A stretch of DNA of 52,412 nucleotides from Syntrophobacterales bacterium (GCA_018433345.1 JAHDRK010000040.1:1-52412), one strand, 5' to 3'; numbered from the stretch's first letter, positions 10,225 to 20,767 are shown. Program-made: numbers and translations. Notes: generated by a model not told the origin, from the letters alone.

Positions 10225-10758
10225 TTAGAGAATCAGCACTTCGTCCGATCCGCCCGATTCCGAAAGATTGACACTCACCTCTTCCCAAAAAGCTGAAGGA
10301 AGTTTCTCTCCCACGTAATCGGGTTGGATGGGCAGTTCCCTGTGCCCCCTATCAACGAGAACGGCCAGCCGTATCAGCCTGGGTCTTCCGAAATCCATAA
10401 GGGCGTCGAGGGCCGCCCTTATGGTTCGTCCCGTAAAAATGACATCGTCCACCAGGATGACCCGTTTGTCGTCAAGAGAGAAGGGAATGTCCGTCTCTCC
10501 CATCTTCGGTTTTTTGCCCCTCATGATCACGTCATCGCGGTAGAGGGTTATATCGAGGATTCCAAGAGGAACTTCCACCCCCTCAATGTGGGATATTTTC
10601 TCCCTGATCCGCCTGGCCAAGAGGATGCCGCCGGTGCGAATGGCGATGACAATCATATCCTCGGCGCCCTTGTTGTCCTCCAGCATTTCATAGGCTATTC
10701 TCGAAATGGACCTGTCGATCCTGTCGGCATCCATTACGATTCTTTTCTTGTTTTCCAT
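10225..10758 (-). CDS. pyrR: PyrR, pyrimidine operon regulator / uracil phosphoribosyltransferase
   Basis: UMP-sensing RNA-binding attenuation protein that usually also has uracil phosphoribosyltransferase activity. The PRPP loop VILVDDVIFTGRTIRAALDA and the type I PRTase core are intact; total 177 aa, the normal length. The ATG at 10758 (MENKKRIVMD) has GGAG 6 nt upstream. An in-frame start 87 nt earlier would place part of the gene across the upstream terminator hairpin and is rejected. First gene of pyrR-pyrB-pyrC. The hairpin in its leader suggests it regulates its own operon. Confidence 0.95.
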   Translation of the reverse strand: MENKKRIVMDADRIDRSISRIAYEMLEDNKGAEDMIVIAIRTGGILLARRIREKISHIEGVEVPLGILDITLYRDDVIMRGKKPKMGETDIPFSLDDKRVILVDDVIFTGRTIRAALDALMDFGRPRLIRLAVLVDRGHRELPIQPDYVGEKLPSAFWEEVSVNLSESGGSDEVLIL

Positions 10759-10810
10759 TCCCGGCTCCGAATCAAAATCTTTGCGCGCGGTTATTTTTGA
10801 AAATATGCAC

Positions 10811-10842
10811 AAAAAAAGCCTTCCCGCTGGAGTGGGAAGGCT
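10811..10842 (-). terminator. Intrinsic terminator in the pyrR leader, possible attenuator
   Basis: Minus strand: arms AGCCTTCCC (10834-10842) and GGGAAGGCT (10817-10825) form a perfect 9-bp stem with an 8-nt loop, followed at once by seven T (10811-10817, sharing the last stem base). It lies downstream of a promoter that starts after lepB and about 52 nt before pyrR. It may end lepB transcription, but it would also stop most pyr transcripts unless antiterminated. An upstream GCTCAT can pair with ATGAGC, which overlaps the first bases of the terminator stem. Confidence 0.8.
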
Positions 10843-10919
10843 CATGGATCAGAGAAATCGCTATGAAATATGAGCACCATTACCATTCATCCTGCACCAT
10901 AGAGGAGGTAGATAAAGCT

Positions 10920-10948
10920 TTTTTAACAAAGGATGATGGTTGTGTCAA
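10920..10948 (-). promoter_or_regulatory. Sigma-70-type promoter of pyrR-pyrB-pyrC
   Basis: Minus strand perfect -35 TTGACA (10943-10948), exact 17-bp spacer, -10 TAAAAA (10920-10925; 4 of 6). It begins just past the lepB stop codon. Start of transcription near 10913 gives a ~155-nt leader holding the terminator hairpin, the arrangement expected for attenuation. Confidence 0.6.
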
Positions 10949-10951
10949 GTT

Positions 10952-11566
10952 CTACTTCAGAATTTTGCCTATCCGATTCCATCTTACACGATGTTCATCG
11001 GGGTCCCATGACCAGTATATGAGGAAGGCTTTGCCGAGGATGTCGTCCACACTCACAAAACCCCAAAATCTACTGTCCAGGCTGTGGTCGCGATTATCGC
11101 CCATGGTAAAGACATATCCCTCGGGAACCTTAACCGGGCCGTAATTGTCACGGGGCTGCACCGAACGGGGATAAATGACTTCGTCGCGGTAGATCCCGAC
11201 ATTATCCTGGTACAGTTTCCCGTTGATGTAAATTTTCTTATCGCGTATCTCCACGCGGTCGCCTTCAACAGCGATTATTCTCTTTATGAAATCCTTGCGA
11301 CGATCTTCCGGGTAGATGAATACCACAATATCACCTCTCTGCGGATCGGACACAGGAATCAAGGTGTTTCTGAAATAAGGGACCTTTACCCCGTAAATAA
11401 ACTTGTTTACCAGAATATGATCGCCCACCAGGAGGGTTTCCTCCATGGAACCCGAGGGTATTTTAAAGGCCTGGACGACAAATGTCCGAACGAAAAGGGC
11501 GATCAGTAAGGCTATGAAAAAGGTGAGCGCGTATTCTTTTATGATGTTCTTTTTTTCTTTTCCCAT
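10952..11566 (-). CDS. lepB: Signal peptidase I
   Basis: Inner-membrane serine protease that cuts signal peptides from exported proteins. The 204-aa product has one N-terminal membrane anchor (about residues 12-32), the catalytic Ser40 in PSGSM and the general-base Lys95 in DFIKRIIAVEGD. The substrate-box MGDNRDHSLDSRFWG is near the C-terminus. It lies 11 nt after the DUF456 gene, at the end of the secDF cluster, so export and signal-peptide removal genes are grouped. A new promoter for pyrR starts right after its stop. Confidence 0.97.
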   Translation of the reverse strand: MGKEKKNIIKEYALTFFIALLIALFVRTFVVQAFKIPSGSMEETLLVGDHILVNKFIYGVKVPYFRNTLIPVSDPQRGDIVVFIYPEDRRKDFIKRIIAVEGDRVEIRDKKIYINGKLYQDNVGIYRDEVIYPRSVQPRDNYGPVKVPEGYVFTMGDNRDHSLDSRFWGFVSVDDILGKAFLIYWSWDPDEHRVRWNRIGKILK

Positions 11567-11577
11567 TGGTTATTCCA

Positions 11578-12081
11578 TTATGAATACAGTCGAGACAAGA
11601 CGAAAGCCGTCGTTCCCATAGCAACCATTCCCTTTAGACATGTGGCGGCGCCCCTGCGGAGCGTGGCTCTCACGGGCTCCCTGAATGCCGGTTTAAGTTT
11701 TTTCTGCTCGATCTTCTGCACCGTCATGAGCGCGGCAAAACCACCGACAAAAACACCCAGCAGTGTTCCGAACCCATAAAAAAAAGGAGTGAGAAGGACG
11801 GCTCCGGCGAAGGCGCCGCACAGCGAGGCGGCTGCACCCACCCGCGTTACAGGCGGCCGCCTTATGTTCGATGCATAAACAAAGGCGTCTAAAATCTCCG
11901 CCAGGACCGACAAGATTCCTATCACCACGAGATGTTTCACTCCTATTATTTCGAATCCCGTCAAAGCGGCGAATACGACAAGGACGATCACTATCGCCAG
12001 GGCGCCGGGAAGACCGTATACGGTCATGTATACCCCCGCAAAAAGTAGAAGTATAAAGATAGTCAGTTCCGGGCCTTCCAT
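11578..12081 (-). CDS. DUF456-family membrane protein
   Basis: Integral membrane protein of unknown function, 167 aa. Hydrophobic segments cover about residues 6-30, 35-60, 75-115 and 140-162. The pattern AEILDAF, a Gly/Ala-rich helix pair, then FYGFGTLLGVFVGGFAAL is what I know of DUF456 proteins. The ATG at 12081 comes 10 nt after the secF stop; a GTG at 12090 is an alternative. Its SD is weak, suggesting coupling to secF. The position between secF and lepB may hint at an export or envelope role, which is only an inference. Confidence 0.75.
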   Translation of the reverse strand: MEGPELTIFILLLFAGVYMTVYGLPGALAIVIVLVVFAALTGFEIIGVKHLVVIGILSVLAEILDAFVYASNIRRPPVTRVGAAASLCGAFAGAVLLTPFFYGFGTLLGVFVGGFAALMTVQKIEQKKLKPAFREPVRATLRRGAATCLKGMVAMGTTAFVLSRLYS

Positions 12082-12091
12082 AAATGACACT

Positions 12092-13018
12092 TTATCGTTT
12101 CTTTTTTCTATCCTCCGATGACGGCAGTACCTTTTCCCACGCCAGCACAAGGGGACTTGCAATGAAAATTGACGAATAGGTTCCAACGACGACGCCCACT
12201 GTGAGGGCGAAGGCGAAGTCGTTGATCACCGGACCACCGAGAACAAGCAGGGCCAAGAGGACAAGAAGCGTGGTGAACGAAGTCATAAGTGTCCTTGACA
12301 GTGTGTGATTCAAGCTCATGTTGATAATTTCAGGCAGGGTTTTTCTTCCCACTCCCTTCACGTTTTCCCGGATGCGGTCAAACACGACGATCGTGTCATT
12401 TAGCGAATATCCGATTATGGTCAAGAGGGCGGCGATGACGGGCAGGGTGAACTCCTTGCCCAGCAGTGAAAACACACCTACGGTGATTACAATATCATGG
12501 GCCAGTGCCACGATTGCGCCCATGGCGTAACGGAACTCGAACCGGAGACTGACGTAGATCAATATGCCTATCATGGCGTAACAGATGGACAGGACACCCT
12601 TTTTACGCAGGTCCTTTCCCACCGCTGCGCCCACCATTTCCACGCGCCTGATTTCATAATTTTCGCTTCCAAAGTGCTCGGCCAGCGCCCTGCCCACCAT
12701 TTCGTCGATTCCCTCGAGATCGGAGGTGGAGACTTCGGTTCGGATGAGGAACTCATTTTCATCAGCCGCGCCGAACTGTTGAATGAGGCTCCCCTCCATG
12801 CCGATTTCTGCAAGGACGCTTCTTACCTCCGCCGCGGTCGTTTCTCTTTCGAACTTCACCTGTATAAGGACTCCTCCAGCGAAGTCTATCCCTAATTTAG
12901 GCCCACCATGATACATAAGCGAAGCGATGCCGATGACTATCATTATCAAGGACGCAACGAAGGCCAACTTGGAGAACCTCAAAAAATCTATCCTGGTATC
13001 GGGCTTGATGAATTCCAT
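12092..13018 (-). CDS. secF: Protein translocase subunit SecF
   Basis: RND-type membrane subunit of the SecDF complex, which uses the proton gradient to help pull proteins through SecYEG. At 308 aa it has a first membrane helix (about 16-34), a periplasmic P1-like domain (~40-135) with the FAGG motif, and five C-terminal helices. The signature GYSLNDTIVVFDRIRENVKG is intact. It starts 12 nt after secD, so the two are expressed together. Confidence 0.97.
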   Translation of the reverse strand: MEFIKPDTRIDFLRFSKLAFVASLIMIVIGIASLMYHGGPKLGIDFAGGVLIQVKFERETTAAEVRSVLAEIGMEGSLIQQFGAADENEFLIRTEVSTSDLEGIDEMVGRALAEHFGSENYEIRRVEMVGAAVGKDLRKKGVLSICYAMIGILIYVSLRFEFRYAMGAIVALAHDIVITVGVFSLLGKEFTLPVIAALLTIIGYSLNDTIVVFDRIRENVKGVGRKTLPEIINMSLNHTLSRTLMTSFTTLLVLLALLVLGGPVINDFAFALTVGVVVGTYSSIFIASPLVLAWEKVLPSSEDRKKKR

Positions 13019-13030
13019 CGCTCACTCCCC

Positions 13031-14632
13031 CTAGATGCTGATCCGGCCGATACGTCTATACCAGATGAAATAATCGAAAATAATACGTGTAACGAATATG
13101 GCCGTAAACATGCTGCAAATAATGCCGATGCTGAGCGTTACCGCAAAGCCCCGCACGGGGCCCGTTCCGAACTGGAAAAGAACCACGGCCGCTATGAGCG
13201 TGGTCACGTTGGCGTCTATGATCGTCGAGAGGGCCTTTTCGTAGCCCGCCTTTACGGCGGCCCTCGGCGATTTTCCAAGCCGCAACTCCTCTCGTATTCG
13301 TTCGAAGATCAGGACGTTTGCATCCACCGCCATGCCTATGGTAAGCACGATGCCCGCGATACCGGGCAGTGTGAGCGTGGCCTTGAACGCCGCCAGTGCC
13401 CCGAAGATCAGGATGATATTGAGCAACAGAGCGGTTACCGCGATTACGCCTGAATATCTGTAGTACAGAATCATGAATGCGATCACCAGGATTGTACCGA
13501 CGATAATGGAGCGAATCCCCTTGTCGATGGAATCCTGTCCCAGCGAGGGTCCTACGATACGTTGTTCGAGGATTTCCACAGGCGCGGGGAGGGCGCCGGC
13601 CCTCAGGACAATGGCCAGGTCGCGGGCTTCTTCCATGGAGAAGGCCCCCGTGATCTGGGCCTGCCCCCCGCTTATACGTTCCTGTATGACCGGAGCTGAA
13701 TGCACCACGCCGTCAAGTACGATGGCAAGCCTTTTGCCCACGTTCTGGCCGGTGATTCTCTCGAAATCCCTCGCCCCCTGGGAGTCGAACTTGATCGACA
13801 CGTAGGGCTCCCCGAAATCACCGATGGAGACCCTTGCGTCCTCCAGGGATTCTCCGGTCATCAAGGCGCGGGAATGAAGGAGATAAGGGACGCGTTGCCG
13901 TTCCCCCGTTCGGCGGTCGATTTTGGTGCCGTACAGGATTTCACGATCCTTGGGAATGTTGCCTCGGAGCGCCTCATCGATGCTGAAGTCGTCGTCCACA
14001 AGTTTGAATTCCAGCAAGGCTGTTTTTCCTATCAGGTTTACAGCCCGCTGGGGATCGTCTATGCCGGGAAGCTGAACAAGGATTCTGTTTCTATCCTGGG
14101 GAATGATATGAGGTTCCGTCACGCCAAACTGGTCAATGCGGTTTCTGATGGTCTCCAGGCTCTGCTCGAAGGCGAACCGTTTTATAGTTTCAAGATATTC
14201 TTCGTCGAGTTTCAATGTTACAAGTTCTAATCCCTCTGTCGTTCTTGACGAAACTATCTTGAGGTTTGGAAAACGTTCTTTCAGGATGGTCCTAAATCTA
14301 TCGGCGGAATCCCGGTCACGAATTTCCATCACCAAGGTATCCGGACGATTGCTTTCGACCTCCCTGAATCGAACGCGCTGTTCCATCAATGCTTCCTTCA
14401 GGTTAACATTCAGACGCTCGAGGGAGCTTTCTACAGCTCTGTCCACCTGGACGTCAAGGACCAGGTGCATACCGCCCTGGAGGTCAAGCCCCAGTCGGAG
14501 GGTGTCACTGGGAAGATTGTTTTTCCAGAAAGCGGGAAGACGGTCCGTCAACGAAGGAACGATGAAGAAGAGGGCCGCCAGGGTGACCGCCGCCGCGATA
14601 GCCAACCTCAGCCTTATATTCCTGTCGAACAT
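13031..14632 (-). CDS. secD: Protein translocase subunit SecD
   Basis: Partner of SecF in proton-driven late-stage protein export. The 533-aa protein has an N-terminal helix (about 7-27), DLQGGMHLVLDV, a large periplasmic domain with the RNRIDQFGVTEP and QLPGIDDP motifs, and six membrane helices from about residue 355. The proton-path motif AGIVLTIGMAVDANVLIFER is intact. It lies 121 nt after yajC in the common yajC-secD-secF order. Confidence 0.97.
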   Translation of the reverse strand: MFDRNIRLRLAIAAAVTLAALFFIVPSLTDRLPAFWKNNLPSDTLRLGLDLQGGMHLVLDVQVDRAVESSLERLNVNLKEALMEQRVRFREVESNRPDTLVMEIRDRDSADRFRTILKERFPNLKIVSSRTTEGLELVTLKLDEEYLETIKRFAFEQSLETIRNRIDQFGVTEPHIIPQDRNRILVQLPGIDDPQRAVNLIGKTALLEFKLVDDDFSIDEALRGNIPKDREILYGTKIDRRTGERQRVPYLLHSRALMTGESLEDARVSIGDFGEPYVSIKFDSQGARDFERITGQNVGKRLAIVLDGVVHSAPVIQERISGGQAQITGAFSMEEARDLAIVLRAGALPAPVEILEQRIVGPSLGQDSIDKGIRSIIVGTILVIAFMILYYRYSGVIAVTALLLNIILIFGALAAFKATLTLPGIAGIVLTIGMAVDANVLIFERIREELRLGKSPRAAVKAGYEKALSTIIDANVTTLIAAVVLFQFGTGPVRGFAVTLSIGIICSMFTAIFVTRIIFDYFIWYRRIGRISI

Positions 14633-14753
14633 GAGCGGATACCTTCCTGTTATATTGTTGTTTCGTTTGTGCTAAACTGCATTATTCGCCTTGATGTTGA
14701 CCGTGAGAACCCCTTGAACCGCCGAGAGTCATCACCTCAGATCATGCTTCGAC

Positions 14754-16309
<1,556 letters not shown>

Positions 16310-17338
16310 CTATAAAATCAACATGCAATCTCCATAACTGTAGAACCGAAAACCTTCGTCCACGGCAGTTTCGTAGGCTCGCTTCATGAGTTCGACACCT
16401 CCGAAGGCGCATACCAAGAGAAACAACGATGAAGCAGGCAGGTGAAAATTCGTAAGCAACCCTCCCGTCACCTTGAACCTGAATCCCGGGTAAATAAAAA
16501 GATCGGTCGTTCCCTCTCCCGGTTTTACCCTCCCATTTTTCAGGGCGGACGCTTCCATGGCTCGAACCGAGGTGGTGCCCACCGCTATGACACGCCGCGC
16601 CCGGTTTATGGCGTTTGCCGTTTCCTCGGAGATGTCGTATCTCTCCCGTTCCATGACGTGATCTTCCACTTCCTCCGTCTCCACGGGATTGAACGTTCCG
16701 GGACCCACGTGAAGTGTCAGGGGTGCAACGGTGACCCGGCGGCGTTTCAGTTCAGCCATCGTAGTCTCTGAAAAATGAAGGCCCGCCGTTGGAGCCGCGA
16801 CGGAACCGGGGACGGCGGCATAGATAGTCTGGTACCGTTCGAGATCCAGAGATGAACGTCCATCCGAATCGCTTCGCTTGATGTAGGGAGGAAGCGGCGC
16901 TTTGCCGTGCGCCTCCAAAAAAGCTTCAACGTCATCTGCAAGGATGAATTCGATTATCCATTTCTTTTCATCCACCCTCTCCCGCACCTCTCCGACGGCA
17001 CCGTCCTGGAAGAAAATACGGGTTCCCCGCGAGACCCGCCTTGCGGGACGAAGCAGAACCAGCCACCGGTTCGATCCTTCCTCCCGTTCTAAAAGGAGCA
17101 CCTCCACTCGGCCTCCCGAAGCCTTCCTGCCGTTCAGACGGGCCGGGACGACCCTGGAGTCGTTGATGACAAGAGCGTCGCCTTTCTCCAAGTACCGCGG
17201 AAAATCGGTGAATCGGAGACAATCGATGGTCCCTTCCCTTCTTCGTACAACCATCATGCGCGACTGGTCCCTGGATTCGCAAGGTTCCTGGGCTATCCTT
17301 TCCCCGGGGAGATTGTAAGTGAAATGTGCTGTTTTCAT
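16310..17338 (-). CDS. queA: S-adenosylmethionine:tRNA ribosyltransferase-isomerase
   Basis: Transfers and isomerises the ribose of SAM onto preQ1-tRNA to give epoxyqueuosine, the step after Tgt. From the ATG at 17338 the protein is 342 aa, the normal size, and begins with the family N-terminus TAHFTYNLPGERIAQEP. VINDSRVVPARLNG, AAPTAGLHFSE, LHVGPGTFNPV and LTNFHLPASSLF are diagnostic. The frame is open for 67 more codons upstream, but that part has no family similarity. No good SD precedes 17338, so a short leader or leaderless start is possible. Confidence 0.95.
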   Translation of the reverse strand: MKTAHFTYNLPGERIAQEPCESRDQSRMMVVRRREGTIDCLRFTDFPRYLEKGDALVINDSRVVPARLNGRKASGGRVEVLLLEREEGSNRWLVLLRPARRVSRGTRIFFQDGAVGEVRERVDEKKWIIEFILADDVEAFLEAHGKAPLPPYIKRSDSDGRSSLDLERYQTIYAAVPGSVAAPTAGLHFSETTMAELKRRRVTVAPLTLHVGPGTFNPVETEEVEDHVMERERYDISEETANAINRARRVIAVGTTSVRAMEASALKNGRVKPGEGTTDLFIYPGFRFKVTGGLLTNFHLPASSLFLLVCAFGGVELMKRAYETAVDEGFRFYSYGDCMLIL

Positions 17339-17353
17339 GGCATAAATGTTTCG

Positions 17354-17383
17354 CAGATAATCAAATGAACCGCCTAAAGTCAA
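17354..17383 (-). promoter_or_regulatory. Weak promoter candidate for the queA operon
   Basis: Minus strand TTGACT (17378-17383; 5 of 6), 18-bp spacer, TATCTG (17354-17359; 3 of 6). Transcription would begin only about 10 nt before the queA ATG, consistent with the absence of an SD there. It is one of few options in the queA/chemoreceptor divergent gap. A 12-bp palindrome, GGACGATCGTCC (17452-17463), lies upstream of it. Confidence 0.25.
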
Positions 17384-17562
17384 CCGGTAATCGCAGCAGA
17401 ATGATGATCTGTTGTTTTTAATAGGGGTATCCAATAGATTACATGGAAAAGGGACGATCGTCCTGTAATAACCGTCCCGAAAAAGGTCTTGACTGTTGTA
17501 ATAATACGGTCGCCCCTCGGACAGGCCCCTGATGACCATGACGTATTATTTTTTCTGCGCTT

Positions 17563-17578
17563 TGGAATGGAAATTGCC
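17563..17578 (+). promoter_or_regulatory. Sigma-54-like element upstream of the chemoreceptor
   Basis: TGGAATG, 4 bp, TTGC: a GG-N10-GC arrangement with an exact TTGC and 5 of 7 in the -24 part. It would give a leader of ~160 nt to the receptor ATG. A perfect 12-bp palindrome (17452-17463) lies 100 bp upstream, in enhancer range. A sigma-28-like box starts 6 bp downstream and is an alternative driver, so this call is tentative. Confidence 0.3.
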
Positions 17579-17583
17579 TGAAT

Positions 17584-17611
17584 TTAAGTCACAGGCAAAG
17601 AAGACCGATAA
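17584..17611 (+). promoter_or_regulatory. Sigma-28 (FliA)-like promoter upstream of the chemoreceptor
   Basis: TTAAGTCA (17584-17591; 5 of 8), 12-bp spacer, ACCGATAA (17604-17611; 7 of 8 to GCCGATAA). The -10 word and the 12-bp spacer are the same as in the site before the receptor pair at 5446. The leader would be about 130 nt. Flagellar sigma factors commonly control chemoreceptors. Confidence 0.45.
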
Positions 17612-17749
17612 TGGTAAATAATTGCAGCGGAGTTCATCAATCCCTTATCAGGGCGGTGGACTATCAATCGGAGGGCCTCATGGCCGGTTGTCCGGGAAAA
17701 TGAACGGGCGCCCGCCCGGTACAGACGTCAAAATTGACGAGGTGAAACC

Positions 17750-19651
17750 ATGAAAAAACGAACACTTACTTTCAAGCTGATCGCGGGAGGACTTGCGGCC
17801 GTGCTGGTTCCGCTGCTGATCGTGGGAATCTTTTCGGCGGTCCAGTCTTCACGCGCCCTTCGTTCGGCGGCAGAGATACAGGCGTCCCTGCTGGCAGGGA
17901 ATCTCGCCGGCACCGTTGACATAGCCCTGCGTCAGGAATTGGACAAATTAAAGGCTATCGCCACTGATCCCGTATTCGGCGGTTCCGATACGAAGGCCAT
18001 GGGAGAACGCTTGTCGGCCATAACGAAATCTGCAGGAGAGCAATACGAGGTGATCTTGGCGACGGACGCCCGCGGCATAGTGCATGCCGACGGTAAGGGC
18101 GGCACCGACATAGGAAATGACGTGTCGTCAAGAAAATATTTCATTGCCGCCAGGGAGGGAAGAGCTTCCATAAGCGATCCTGTTCGGTCCATGCAGACCG
18201 GCAATCCGGTTGTTGTGGCAGCGGTACCGGTGTCAGGAGCGGGCAATCGATTTATGGGTATTGTCGGCGCCGTCATAAATATCGATTATCTGAATGACAT
18301 CATCACCAGGGTTCGAGTGGGCAAAACGGGATACGCCTTTATGATAGACCGCGAGGGCACCGTTATAGCCCACCCGCGCAGTGAATTAATCATGGATCTG
18401 AACATAGCCAAGCTCCGAGGCATGGAAAACATCTCCCGAAGAATGACGGCCGGAGAAACAGGCTTTGAGTCATACGTATTTGAAAACGTTGACAAGCTTT
18501 CAGGATTCGCCGCCGTTCCTTTCACGGGTTGGGGCATCGCCTTCACCCAGGATGAGGCCGAATTTCTGGCGGCGGCAAACCGGATAGGCAACGTCATTTT
18601 TGTGACGGTCTTGGTGTTTCTCCTGTTGACGGGAACGGTTATTTTTTATTTTTCCAGATCAATCACTCGTCCTATCAGCCAGGCCGCGCAAGACCTGAGA
18701 GAAGGATCCGAACAGGTGGCCTCAGCCTCGTCGGAGGTCGCCTCGGCAAGCCAATCCCTGGCGGAGGGGGCGGCCGAGCAGGCGGCCTCACTGGAGGAAA
18801 CATCGTCATCACTCGAGGAAATGTCCTCGATGACAAAACAGAACGCCGAAAGCGCCTTTCAGGCCGACGGTCTCATGAAGGAGACCAACCAGGTGGTTCA
18901 GCGGGCGGCAAAGTCCATGAAAGAACTGACGAAGGCAATGAGCGATATAACCACGACCAGCGAAGAGACGTCGAAGATCATCAAAACAATCGATGAGATC
19001 GCCTTTCAGACAAACCTGCTGGCCTTGAACGCCGCCGTCGAGGCGGCACGTGCCGGAGAGGCGGGCGCCGGATTCGCGGTTGTAGCCGAGGAGGTTCGAA
19101 ACCTGGCCATGCGGGCTGCTGAAGCGGCGCGCAACACCACTGATCTCATCGAAGGTAATGTCAAGAAGATAAACGACGGGTCGTCATTGGTGGACAAGAC
19201 CAGCTCGGATTTCGCCGAAGTCGAAAGAAACGCCGCCAAGGTCGGTGAACTGGTAAGCGAGATATCCGCTGCCTCGCAAGAGCAGGCCCAGGGTATCGAC
19301 CAGATCAACCGCGCCGTCGCCGAGATGGACAAGGTGACCCAGCAGACGGCGGCCAACGCGGAGGAGTCGGCGGCGGCGGCCGAAGAGATGAACGCCCAAG
19401 CCGAACAGATAAGAATTATTTCCCTAAACTTGGCATCTATCATCGGCGGAGTGGAGGAAAAGTCCTTTTCACGGCGTTCCGGCGCAATTTTCGATGCCTC
19501 GACGGGACGTTTTGTCTCGTCCCCAGGACCGTCAAAAAAGGCTGTGGGGAGACAGCTCCTTCTTTCGAGCAGAAAAGGAAGAGGAACTCGAAGTCCGAAA
19601 GAAGTGATCCCCTTGGATGACGATGAGCAAAGTGAATTTCATAAATTCTGA
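17750..19651 (+). CDS. Methyl-accepting chemotaxis protein with dCache-like sensor and C-terminal tether
   Basis: Chemoreceptor of 633 aa. The first membrane helix is at about 10-32. A large periplasmic sensor (about 33-280) contains the double-Cache hallmarks [21 protein letters not shown] and [17 protein letters not shown]. The second helix (about 285-305), HAMP and signalling coiled coil follow. The tip ([20 protein letters not shown]) is canonical. Ala/Glu/Gln-rich segments ([19 protein letters not shown] and [17 protein letters not shown]) are probable methylation helices. The protein ends in EFHKF, an aromatic-x-x-aromatic terminus after a flexible basic linker, fitting a CheR/CheB tether. 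GAGGTG lies 7 nt before the ATG. Ligand unknown, perhaps a small organic molecule. Confidence 0.95.
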   Translation: MKKRTLTFKLIAGGLAAVLVPLLIVGIFSAVQSSRALRSAAEIQASLLAGNLAGTVDIALRQELDKLKAIATDPVFGGSDTKAMGERLSAITKSAGEQYEVILATDARGIVHADGKGGTDIGNDVSSRKYFIAAREGRASISDPVRSMQTGNPVVVAAVPVSGAGNRFMGIVGAVINIDYLNDIITRVRVGKTGYAFMIDREGTVIAHPRSELIMDLNIAKLRGMENISRRMTAGETGFESYVFENVDKLSGFAAVPFTGWGIAFTQDEAEFLAAANRIGNVIFVTVLVFLLLTGTVIFYFSRSITRPISQAAQDLREGSEQVASASSEVASASQSLAEGAAEQAASLEETSSSLEEMSSMTKQNAESAFQADGLMKETNQVVQRAAKSMKELTKAMSDITTTSEETSKIIKTIDEIAFQTNLLALNAAVEAARAGEAGAGFAVVAEEVRNLAMRAAEAARNTTDLIEGNVKKINDGSSLVDKTSSDFAEVERNAAKVGELVSEISAASQEQAQGIDQINRAVAEMDKVTQQTAANAEESAAAAEEMNAQAEQIRIISLNLASIIGGVEEKSFSRRSGAIFDASTGRFVSSPGPSKKAVGRQLLLSSRKGRGTRSPKEVIPLDDDEQSEFHKF

Positions 19652-19751
19652 CGGGAATCACGTGGACGATTGATTCATAAAGACGTAACGGAATCCGGCG
19701 GCGCGCTCCGGCGTATCCCCCCGGGATGCCCGCTTTTCCCCCTTGCCTCGT

Positions 19752-19937
19752 TCAGGGTCGCGCCAGGAACACCAGGACGGCGCCTATAATAATGGAGATG
19801 AAACCGAAGGTTCGCAAAGTGGACCCCGGTAGTTCGGCCACCCTGAGGAGATATGACCTTATGCGGTCCGGAAATGTGAAATAGGGAAGTCCTTCGATTA
19901 TGAAGACAAGGCCTAGAGCCAACAGTATCACTTTCAT
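19752..19937 (-). CDS. DUF2065 small membrane protein
   Basis: 61-aa inner-membrane protein of unknown function with two predicted helices (about residues 2-18 and 40-58). MKVILLALGLVFIIEGLPYF, then FPDRIR and ELPGSTLRTFG, matches DUF2065. The ATG at 19937 has GGAG 7 nt upstream and overlaps the mazG stop as ATGA, so it is translated with mazG. In other proteobacteria DUF2065 genes are found near hflC/purA; the mazG linkage here is different. Confidence 0.8.
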   Translation of the reverse strand: MKVILLALGLVFIIEGLPYFTFPDRIRSYLLRVAELPGSTLRTFGFISIIIGAVLVFLARP

Positions 19938-20767
19938 GAGGCATCTCCGTTTTTCGCGGCTTGTTTTGAAAGTTCCCACATCCTGTCCAACTCATCCAGG
20001 GATGACGACTCCAGGCTCCCCCCTTCGGAGGCAAACTGCCTCTCCATAAAAGAAAAACGGTCCATAAACTTTTGAATCGAACACCGAAGGGCGGAATCGG
20101 GATGAACTCCCGCATGACGGGAAAGGTTTACCAGGCTGAATAAGAGGTCTCCCAATTCCTCTTCCACACGATCCTTGCCGTCCTTTTCGAGAGAATCTTT
20201 CAGTTCCATCAGTTCTTCTTCCACCTTTTCGATCACGCCCTCGATCGAAGGCCAGTCAAAACCGACCTGAGCCGCCTTTTTCGTGATCTTCCAGGCACGA
20301 TTCAGGGGCGGAAGAGATCTTGGTGCATCAATGGCAAGAGAGGTGTCCCCCCTGTCCCCGTCTTTTTCCTTTCGTTTTATCGCCTCCCAGGTTTGTCTTA
20401 TGTCATCCACGGTCTCCGCCTTTCCATTACCGAATACGTGGGGATGTCGACGGATCATCTTCTCGCCCACCGCTGCCATGACGTCTCCAAGATCGTATTG
20501 ACCCTCCTCTTCGGCCATACGGGCAAAAAAGAGGATCTGAAAGAAGAGATCCCCCAGTTCTTCTTTTATGTCATCCGGCGATCCATCGTGGACTGCGTCA
20601 ACGACCTCACAGGCCTCGTCCATCAGATATACCGCGACGTCCCGCCTCGTTTGCGCCCGGTCCCAGGGACAACCGTCGGGAGACCGCAGGCGTTCCATGA
20701 TGTCGAGAAGCCTCTCCAATTCGGCATGAATTTGAGCGCGTTCCGGCTTTGTTTTCCCCGTTGTCAC
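19934..20767 (-). CDS. mazG: Nucleoside triphosphate pyrophosphohydrolase MazG
   Basis: Hydrolyses (d)NTPs to monophosphates and pyrophosphate, thought to clear aberrant nucleotides. The 277-aa protein has two MazG domains. The first carries EELGDLFFQILFFARMAEEE and a downstream RRHPHVFG; the second carries EELGDLLFSLVNLSRHAG. Each contains the ExxE...ExxD-type metal-binding helix set. The start is GTG at 20767, with GAGGTA close upstream. Its stop overlaps the DUF2065 start. Confidence 0.95.
   Translation of the reverse strand: MTTGKTKPERAQIHAELERLLDIMERLRSPDGCPWDRAQTRRDVAVYLMDEACEVVDAVHDGSPDDIKEELGDLFFQILFFARMAEEEGQYDLGDVMAAVGEKMIRRHPHVFGNGKAETVDDIRQTWEAIKRKEKDGDRGDTSLAIDAPRSLPPLNRAWKITKKAAQVGFDWPSIEGVIEKVEEELMELKDSLEKDGKDRVEEELGDLLFSLVNLSRHAGVHPDSALRCSIQKFMDRFSFMERQFASEGGSLESSSLDELDRMWELSKQAAKNGDAS

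Noticed and set aside
17581-17740. Possible c-di-GMP (GEMM) riboswitch in the chemoreceptor leader, suggested by CACAGGCAAAG and TTGCAGCGGAG
   Set aside because: The order and spacing of conserved GEMM segments and the second GCAAA loop are absent; no P2/P3 stems could be drawn.
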